Assembly: GCA_046594445.1 (NCBI GenBank)
Contig: JBKJSM010000029.1
Coordinates: 1-10,294, forward strand
DNA: 10,294 nucleotides
Reading direction: 5' to 3'
Origin: Gaiellasilicea sp046594445
Lineage (GTDB): Bacteria; Actinomycetota; Thermoleophilia; Gaiellales; Gaiellaceae
In this document: positions 5,742 to 10,294 of the stretch, one piece after another
Layout: each line of letters begins with the position of its first letter
Numbering within the stretch: position 1 is the stretch's first letter
Program-made: the position numbers and the translations under genes
The notes under the pieces: model-generated
The model's database searches: none
What the model saw: only the letters and a program-made list of their open reading frames with translations
Told to the model about the DNA's origin: nothing

Positions 5742-6865
5742 GCGCGGGGCCTGCGCAGATCGGGCTCCTTCGCGCGGCCCGCGCACGCGACCTCTTCGTG
5801 ATCGCGGTAGACCGGGATCCTGCCGCGCCCGGCTTCGCGTATGCGGACAAGCGCGCGCTCGTCTCGACCGAGGACGAGTCCGATGTCGATCGGCTCGCCA
5901 CGGCCGAGAACGTCCACGGCATCATCTCGCCGGGCGCGGACTGGCCCGTCGGTGTCGCCGCACGCGTGGCGGAGCGGCTCGGGCTCCCGCACCCGATCGA
6001 CGCAGCGACCGCAGCGCTCGCCACGACGAAGTCTCGGCAACGGGAGCGATTCGCCGCCGCGGGCGTGCCGCAGCCCCGCCTCCTGGACGACCCCACCGCC
6101 CCCTGCGTCGTCAAGGCCCCCGACCGCCAGGGCCAGCGCGGGCTGACGCTCGTCCGCACCGACGACGAGCTGCCGGCCGCGATCGAGGCGGCGCTCGAGG
6201 CCTCGCGGAACGGCAGCTACATCGTCGAGGAGCTGATCGAAGGCCCAGAGGTCACCGTCAACGCGGTCTCGGTCGACGGGGTCTTTCACCCGCTCGCGGT
6301 CACCGACCGCCTCACCGCCGATCCGCCCGCGTTCGGCGTGGCGCTGGCGCACGCGTGGCCTTGTGTTCCTGGAACACAAGGGCCGATCGAGGCCGCGGGC
6401 GCTGCGGCCGAGGCCCTGGGGATTCGGAACGGGCCGACCTATACCCAGATCAGGATCGGAGCGGAGGGATCGCGTGTCGTAGAGCTGGCTGCGCGCCTCG
6501 GTGGCGGTCACGACGCGGAGCTCGTGGAGGCCGCGACCGGCGTCCGGCTGAACGATGTCGCGCTCGACTTCGCACTGGGAAACGAGCCTTGTGTTCCAGG
6601 AACACAAAGTCTTCACGGCGGCGCGTGCGTCCTCTTCCTCGTCGCGCCGGAGGGGAAGCTCGTCGAGATCCAGGGGCGCGAGCAAGCCCACGCCGTGGAG
6701 GGTGTGCTCGACGTGCGTCTCTACCGAGAGCCGGGCTCCGTCTTCGGGCCGCTGCGGCGCGGCGCCGACCGCGCCGGGGCGGTGATCGCGGTCGGCGACA
6801 GCCGCGACGACGCCCTCGTCCGCGCTCGCACAGCGGCGAACGAAATACGCTTCGTGGTCGAATGA
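5696..6865 (+). CDS. ATP-grasp ligase with two in-frame palindromic insertions
   Basis: A 389-residue ATP-grasp enzyme; this fold joins a carboxylate to an amine or thiol through an acyl phosphate. Visible: an N-terminal Rossmann-like lobe (LLVLGAGPAQIGLL, 12-25), the lysine of VVKAP (138-142) with glycine-rich loop GQRGLTLV (146-153), the hinge YIVEELIEGPEVTVNAV (175-191) and the metal-binding end VVELAARLGGGHD (261-273), where the usual E.N.R reads E263.A265.R267. In this setting it may attach an acyl or amino-acid group to the amino sugar made by the next gene; this is inference. Residues 223-228 and 299-304 are both CVPGTQ, encoded by a repeated palindrome (see the repeat entries). The start is GTG 5696, or GTG 5699 one codon later, overlapping the SDR by 46 or 43 bp. 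No later start would keep the first beta strand. Confidence 0.85.
   Translation: MVAGPDGARQRLLVLGAGPAQIGLLRAARARDLFVIAVDRDPAAPGFAYADKRALVSTEDESDVDRLATAENVHGIISPGADWPVGVAARVAERLGLPHPIDAATAALATTKSRQRERFAAAGVPQPRLLDDPTAPCVVKAPDRQGQRGLTLVRTDDELPAAIEAALEASRNGSYIVEELIEGPEVTVNAVSVDGVFHPLAVTDRLTADPPAFGVALAHAWPCVPGTQGPIEAAGAAAEALGIRNGPTYTQIRIGAEGSRVVELAARLGGGHDAELVEAATGVRLNDVALDFALGNEPCVPGTQSLHGGACVLFLVAPEGKLVEIQGREQAHAVEGVLDVRLYREPGSVFGPLRRGADRAGAVIAVGDSRDDALVRARTAANEIRFVVE
6359..6381. repeat. Palindromic element copy 1 inside the ATP-grasp gene
   Basis: CCTTGTGTTCC and its exact reverse complement flank a single T: 11-bp arms with a one-base centre. In frame it reads P-CVPGTQ-G, using TGT, GTT, GGA, ACA and CAA, codons avoided in the GC-ending gene around it. 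It lies in a probable loop between ALAHAWP and the helix IEAAGAAAEALG. Copy 2 is 228 bp (76 codons) downstream. Confidence 0.85.
6587..6607. repeat. Palindromic element copy 2 inside the ATP-grasp gene
   Basis: The TTGTGTTCC arm at 6589-6597, a single A, then GGAACACAA at 6599-6607; the CC before the arm is kept but its pairing bases are not, so the arms are 9 bp. It is identical to copy 1 over these 21 bases except for the centre base, a synonymous change (CCT to CCA). It has the same reading frame and the same peptide CVPGTQ, in a probable loop between DFALGNEP and the strand GGACVLFLVAP. Confidence 0.85.
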
Positions 6866-7977
6866 CCCGCGAGACACAGCTCGGATTCCAGCCACCCTCG
6901 ATCGGCGAGGAGGAGATCGAGGCGGTCACGGAGACGCTCCGCTCCGGCTGGCTGACCACCGGGCCGCGTGCGGCGCTCCTCGAGGAGCGGATGGCCGAGT
7001 ACCTCGAGGCGGAGCACGTGCTCGCGGTGGCCTCCGGCACCGCGGCGCTGCACCTCGCCCTCGTCGCGCTCGGGATTGGGCCGGGCGACGAGGTGATCAC
7101 GACGCCGATCACCTGGCCGGCGACCGCCAACGTGATCGTCCACTGCGGCGCGACGCCGGTCTTCGTGGACGTCCGCGAGGGCGACCTGAACATCGACCCG
7201 TCGCTGATCGAGGCGGCGGTGACGGAGCGGACGAAGGCGATCATGCCCGTCCACCTCGCGGGCCAGCCTTGCGACATGGACCCCATTTGGGCGCTTGGCA
7301 TCCCGGTGATCGAGGACGCCGCGCACGCGGCCGAGGGCGCGTACCGCGGCCGCAAGCTCGGCGGGCTCTCCGAGGCGACGTGCTTCTCGCTCTATGCGAC
7401 GAAGAACATCGCCGCGGGCGAGGGCGGGCTCGTCGCGACGAACAGCGCCGAGGTCGCCGACGCGATCCGGAATCTCCGCCTGATGCGGCGTGGCGACGGC
7501 TCGCTCTACGACATCACCGTCCCCGGCTACAAGGCGAACCTGTCCGACGTGCTGGCGGCGATTGCGCTCGTCCAGGTCGACAAGCTGCCCGCGCACACGG
7601 CCGCGCGGCAGCGTCAGTTCGCGCTCTACGACGAGGGGATCGCGGCGCTGGACGGGCTCGAGCCGCTCGCGCGCGATCCGCGCGACACGCACGCGCTTCA
7701 CCTCTACGTCGTTCGCGTCGACGCCGAGCGCTTCGGGATCACGCGCGACGAGCTGCAGCGGGCGCTCGCCGCCGAGCGGATCTCGACGTCGATCCACTTC
7801 CTCCCCGTGCACCGCCTCACCTGGTACCGCGAGCGCTTCCCCGATCAGCCCTCGCTACCGGTCGCCGAGCGCGCGGGGGACGAGATCCTCTCGCTGCCGC
7901 TCTCGCCCGCGCACTCCGACGAGGACATCGCGGACGTGCTCGAGGCGCTCGGACGGATCCGCGAACGGACGTCATGA
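6862..7977 (+). CDS. ArnB-like PLP sugar aminotransferase (DegT/DnrJ/EryC1/StrS)
   Basis: A 371-residue PLP enzyme that transfers an amino group, usually from glutamate, to a keto sugar nucleotide. Visible: SGW.TTGP (28-35), SGTAALHLAL (58-67), EDAAHA (151-156) with D152 for the PLP nitrogen, and FSLYATKNIAAGEGG (175-189) with Lys181 forming the Schiff base. PGYKANLSD (221-229) and the late IHF..VH...WYRERFP (311-327) resemble ArnB (UDP-4-amino-4-deoxy-L-arabinose synthase) closely, as I recall that family. The stretch DMDPIWALGIPVIEDAAHA seems to lack six or so residues of the helix that usually separates DMD.I from the IPVIED strand. The ATG overlaps the ATP-grasp stop as ATGA. Its keto-sugar substrate probably comes from the SDR gene upstream. 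Confidence 0.92.
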   Translation: MTRETQLGFQPPSIGEEEIEAVTETLRSGWLTTGPRAALLEERMAEYLEAEHVLAVASGTAALHLALVALGIGPGDEVITTPITWPATANVIVHCGATPVFVDVREGDLNIDPSLIEAAVTERTKAIMPVHLAGQPCDMDPIWALGIPVIEDAAHAAEGAYRGRKLGGLSEATCFSLYATKNIAAGEGGLVATNSAEVADAIRNLRLMRRGDGSLYDITVPGYKANLSDVLAAIALVQVDKLPAHTAARQRQFALYDEGIAALDGLEPLARDPRDTHALHLYVVRVDAERFGITRDELQRALAAERISTSIHFLPVHRLTWYRERFPDQPSLPVAERAGDEILSLPLSPAHSDEDIADVLEALGRIRERTS

Positions 7978-8939
7978 AGCGCTCCGTTCGGGTCTTGGGG
8001 ACGCTCGTGCTGACGGGCCTCGCCGTTGGCTACCTCGCCTGGAAGATCGACGTCGGTAGGACGGCGGAGATCCTCCAGGACGCGGATCCAGCCTGGTTCG
8101 GGCTCTCGGTCGCGATCATGACGCTGACGGCGATGCCGATGGCGCTGCGCTGGAAGTGGCTGCTCGCCGCTCGTGGGATGCAGGACAGGTTCTGGTGGCT
8201 GACCCGCTCGTACTTCGTCTCGTATGCGGCGAGCCAGGTGCTGCCGACCTCGATCGGAGGTGACGCCGTTCGCGTGGTCGAGACGGCACGCCGCCATCCC
8301 GGCCGGGTCGGCGACCTGACGGCGATCGTCCTGCTGGAACGTGGCCTCGGTGGTGCCGCGACGGTGCTGCTCGGTGCGATCGGGTTCGTGCTCGCGATCG
8401 GGCGCTACGACGTCGGCGCCTACCTGTGGCTGGAGCTCCTGTTCGTGCTCGGAACGATCGTGCTCGGCGTGCTCTTCTTCTCACGGTGGGTGCGACCCCT
8501 GCTCGTGCGCGCAGGGCCGCTGCTCGGCCGGTTGCGGCTCGAGCGGCCGCTGCGGGCCTTCTACGAGGGCGTGCACGCCTTCCGCTCCCATCACCGGCTG
8601 CTGGGAGCCGTGTTCTCGCTCACGTTCACGCTCCAGGCGATCCGCGTGCTCTCGATCTGGGCGGTCGCGAAGGCGGTCGGGGTCGACCTGTCCCCGCTCG
8701 TCTACTACGTGATGGGCCCGCTCTTCTTCCTCGTCCTGCTCGTGCCTTTCACGCTCAACGGCTTCGCGGTCCGGGAGGCATTCTTCGTCAGCTTCCTCGG
8801 CCAGCTCGGGGTCGGCGCCGACGAGGCGTTCGCGGCGGGGTTCCTGTTCTTCCTCGTCACCGTCGCGATGGCGCTGCCGGGGGTGGCGATCCTGCTCTGG
8901 GAGGGGCTGCGGAGCAAGCCCGACCTCTCCCATGCATGA
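7974..8939 (+). CDS. Flippase-like integral membrane protein (UPF0104 / LPG synthase TM domain)
   Basis: A 321-residue protein with about eight hydrophobic segments and the family hallmarks: VLPTSIGGDAVRV (89-101), the ERGLGG turn (122-127) and VPFTLNGFAVREAFF (257-271). This family is related to the membrane half of MprF, which flips lysyl-phosphatidylglycerol, and to archaeal AglD. Its members often sit in glycan clusters, where flipping of lipid-linked sugars is suggested. The soluble aminoacyl-transferase half of MprF is absent. In this operon it is a candidate for moving the polyprenyl-linked sugar across the membrane; that is inference. The ATG overlaps the aminotransferase stop as ATGA. 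Confidence 0.88.
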   Translation: MKRSVRVLGTLVLTGLAVGYLAWKIDVGRTAEILQDADPAWFGLSVAIMTLTAMPMALRWKWLLAARGMQDRFWWLTRSYFVSYAASQVLPTSIGGDAVRVVETARRHPGRVGDLTAIVLLERGLGGAATVLLGAIGFVLAIGRYDVGAYLWLELLFVLGTIVLGVLFFSRWVRPLLVRAGPLLGRLRLERPLRAFYEGVHAFRSHHRLLGAVFSLTFTLQAIRVLSIWAVAKAVGVDLSPLVYYVMGPLFFLVLLVPFTLNGFAVREAFFVSFLGQLGVGADEAFAAGFLFFLVTVAMALPGVAILLWEGLRSKPDLSHA

Positions 8940-9831
8940 GCCTGTGCTGTCTACGTGCAGCGCAGTCGTCGTCACCTACAACGCGCTCCCGTGGATCGAG
9001 CAGAGCCTCGAGAGCGTCCGCGGCGAGGAGACGGTCGTCGTCGACAACGGCTCGAGCGACGGGACCGTGGAGGTGGTTCGCGAGCTCTTTCCAGACGTGC
9101 AGCTGATCGAGCAGGCCAACGTCGGACTCGGGGCGGGCTGGAACGCGGGCATGGCCGCCGCGTCGGGCCGCTACTTCCTGATCCTGAACGCCGACGCCTG
9201 GATGACCGACGGTTCGCTCGCGCGCCTCGTGGCGTTCGCCGAAACCCACCCCGAAGCTGCGGTTATTGGCCCGCGGCTCTCGAACACCGACGGGACGTTA
9301 CAGCGGTCGGTGCGCGGCTTCCCGACGCTCTGGCGGCTCGCGACCGAGTACTTCTTCCTGCGCAAGCTGGCCCCGCGCTCGCGGGTGCTGAACGCGTTCT
9401 ACGGCGGCAGCTTCGCGCACGACGAGGTGCGCGAGGTCGAGTGGGTGATGGGCGCGTGCATGCTCGTCCGGCGCGACGCGGTGGAGCAAGTGGGGCCGCT
9501 CGACGAGGCGTTCTTCCTCTTCAGCGAGGAGACCGATTGGTGCCGGCGCTTTCGCGACGCCGGCTGGAAGGTGCTCTTCTATCCGGGCGCAGAGTGCGTG
9601 CACGTCGGCGCGGCCTCGCACGGCGGGCGCCTCTTCCGAGAGAACGTGCGCGGGCACCTGCGCTTCCTGACCAAGCACCGCGGCGTCCGCTACGCCGAGC
9701 ACGCCCGGCGGCTGCTCGCGGGGGCTCTCAGGCTCCGCGCCGTCCTCTTCCGCGACGAGCGCGGGCGCATGTACCGCGACGCAGCGGACTGGCTGCGCTC
9801 GGGGCACGTGCCGGAGCTGCTCGATCGATGA
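8932..9831 (+). CDS. GT2 glycosyltransferase, WbbL (rhamnosyltransferase)-like
   Basis: A 299-residue soluble or peripheral family 2 glycosyltransferase. Visible: SAVVVTYNALPWIEQSL (10-26), VDNGSSDGT (37-45), the DXD-type LNADA (85-89), VMGACMLVRRDAVEQVGPLDE (172-192, of which the GACMLVRR core is characteristic) and FLFSEETDWCRR (195-206) carrying the likely base. This pattern is that of the WbbL-like branch, whose best known members add rhamnose to a lipid-linked acceptor; the sugar here is not determined. The ATG at 8932 overlaps the previous gene by 8 bp. A GTG at 8944 would also keep the first strand. A second ATG at 8936 is in another frame and opens a shadow reading only. Confidence 0.9.
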   Translation: MHEPVLSTCSAVVVTYNALPWIEQSLESVRGEETVVVDNGSSDGTVEVVRELFPDVQLIEQANVGLGAGWNAGMAAASGRYFLILNADAWMTDGSLARLVAFAETHPEAAVIGPRLSNTDGTLQRSVRGFPTLWRLATEYFFLRKLAPRSRVLNAFYGGSFAHDEVREVEWVMGACMLVRRDAVEQVGPLDEAFFLFSEETDWCRRFRDAGWKVLFYPGAECVHVGAASHGGRLFRENVRGHLRFLTKHRGVRYAEHARRLLAGALRLRAVLFRDERGRMYRDAADWLRSGHVPELLDR

Positions 9832-10294
9832 CGCTGTTGCGCCTTGCGCTCGCGACGGGCGTCCTGTTTCTCCCCGGAGCGGTCGTTGCGCGCGCGCTCG
9901 GGCTCCGCGGCGCCTCCGCGACCCTCGCCTGGTCGCTGGCGCTTCTCTTCGGCGCACTGGCCGTGACGTTCGCCGCGGGCGCTTCTCTCACGGTCGCGCT
10001 CGTCCTGCTACTCGTCGCAGCCGTCGCGGCTCTCCCGTTCGCACGGCGGGCGCCTCGGCCCGAGCGGATCCCCGGTCGCTGGTGGGTGCTCGGCGCGGGG
10101 GCGCTCCTCGGCGTGCTGCTCTGGCACGTCGCCGGCGAGATCGGCGGCGACGGGCTCTTCCACCTCGCCCGCGTGCGCAAGCTGGAGGCGTTCGGCTCGC
10201 TCTCGCTCGACTCCGTGAACGAGTTCGCCGACGGCGGGCTCCACCCTGGGTACGCATTCCCGCTCTGGCACGGCTTCCTCGCGCTCGTCGCCCG
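9828..10294 (+). CDS. Polytopic membrane protein, probable GT-C glycosyltransferase (N-terminal part)
   Basis: The frame is open from ATG 9828 to the right edge, giving 155 residues without a stop. It starts MTLLRLALATGVLFLPGAVV and has about four hydrophobic segments, then the loop GEIGGDGLFHLARVRKLE (residues about 104-121) and GLHPGYAFPLWHGFLALVA. An acidic residue in the first extracytoplasmic loop followed by a second reaction-loop motif (HPGY.FPLWH) is the layout of GT-C enzymes, which use polyprenyl-phosphate sugars outside the membrane. The family assignment is therefore plausible but unproven from a fragment. It would be the natural user of the product of the ArnC-like enzyme. The ATG overlaps the WbbL-like stop as ATGA. 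Confidence 0.7.
   Translation, partial: MTLLRLALATGVLFLPGAVVARALGLRGASATLAWSLALLFGALAVTFAAGASLTVALVLLLVAAVAALPFARRAPRPERIPGRWWVLGAGALLGVLLWHVAGEIGGDGLFHLARVRKLEAFGSLSLDSVNEFADGGLHPGYAFPLWHGFLALVA

Noticed and set aside
6355..6620. The repeated CVPGTQ palindromes read as LexA/SOS boxes or as intrinsic terminators
   Set aside because: They lie deep inside a coding gene, lack a T tract, and do not match the LexA sites I know from actinobacteria. The repeated in-frame coding pattern is better explained as an inserted repeat, though protein binding is not excluded.
1..10294. CRISPR array, tRNA/rRNA, insertion sequence or phage integration site
   Set aside because: No spaced direct repeats, tRNA-like cloverleaf, transposase or integrase motifs, or terminal inverted repeats were seen by eye. 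The coding density leaves almost no room for them.

Overview
The window is very GC-rich (I estimate about 70% by eye), gene-dense and almost free of intergenic DNA. GTG starts and ATGA/GTGA four-base overlaps are frequent. This style fits a high-GC actinobacterium, possibly of the Thermoleophilia (Gaiellales/Solirubrobacterales) type, but there is no rRNA or marker gene here, so the lineage is an inference.

Layout. (1) Positions 1-93 hold the tail of an unidentified plus-strand gene. A short AT-rich gap follows with a 14-bp palindrome, then a DHA2-type (EmrB/QacA-like) drug exporter at 147-1556. (2) A minus-strand three-gene operon runs from 3830 down to 1553: two tandem DUF402 paralogues (nucleoside phosphatase-like) and a YbjJ/fucose-permease-type MFS transporter, joined by ATGA and GTGA overlaps. 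It converges on the exporter so tightly that one CTAG is the stop on both strands. (3) A plus-strand operon runs from 3829 past the right edge: an ArnC-like polyprenyl-phosphate glycosyltransferase, an RmlB-like sugar-nucleotide SDR, an ATP-grasp ligase, an ArnB-like DegT/DnrJ/EryC1 aminotransferase, a UPF0104/LPG-synthase-type flippase-like membrane protein, a WbbL-like GT2 and the N-terminal part of a polytopic membrane protein that looks like a GT-C glycosyltransferase. Every junction overlaps (4, 46, 4, 4, 8 and 4 bp).

How it may work together (inference). The SDR and aminotransferase would make a nucleotide-linked amino sugar, and the ATP-grasp enzyme could acylate or ligate onto the amine. 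The ArnC-like enzyme would load the sugar on polyprenyl phosphate at the inner membrane face. The flippase-like protein and the GT-C protein would handle export and transfer to an envelope polymer, with the second GT2 adding another sugar. This resembles the Gram-negative Arn logic, rebuilt without ArnA and in a probable non-LPS organism.

The most unusual signal is a perfect short palindrome (TTGTGTTCC-N-GGAACACAA) present twice inside the ATP-grasp gene. Both copies are in the same reading frame and both encode the peptide CVPGTQ with AT-rich codons foreign to the gene. It looks like a tiny palindromic element inserted in frame in two surface loops. A second oddity is that the divergent operons share one CATG as both start codons, so no intergenic space is left for promoters.
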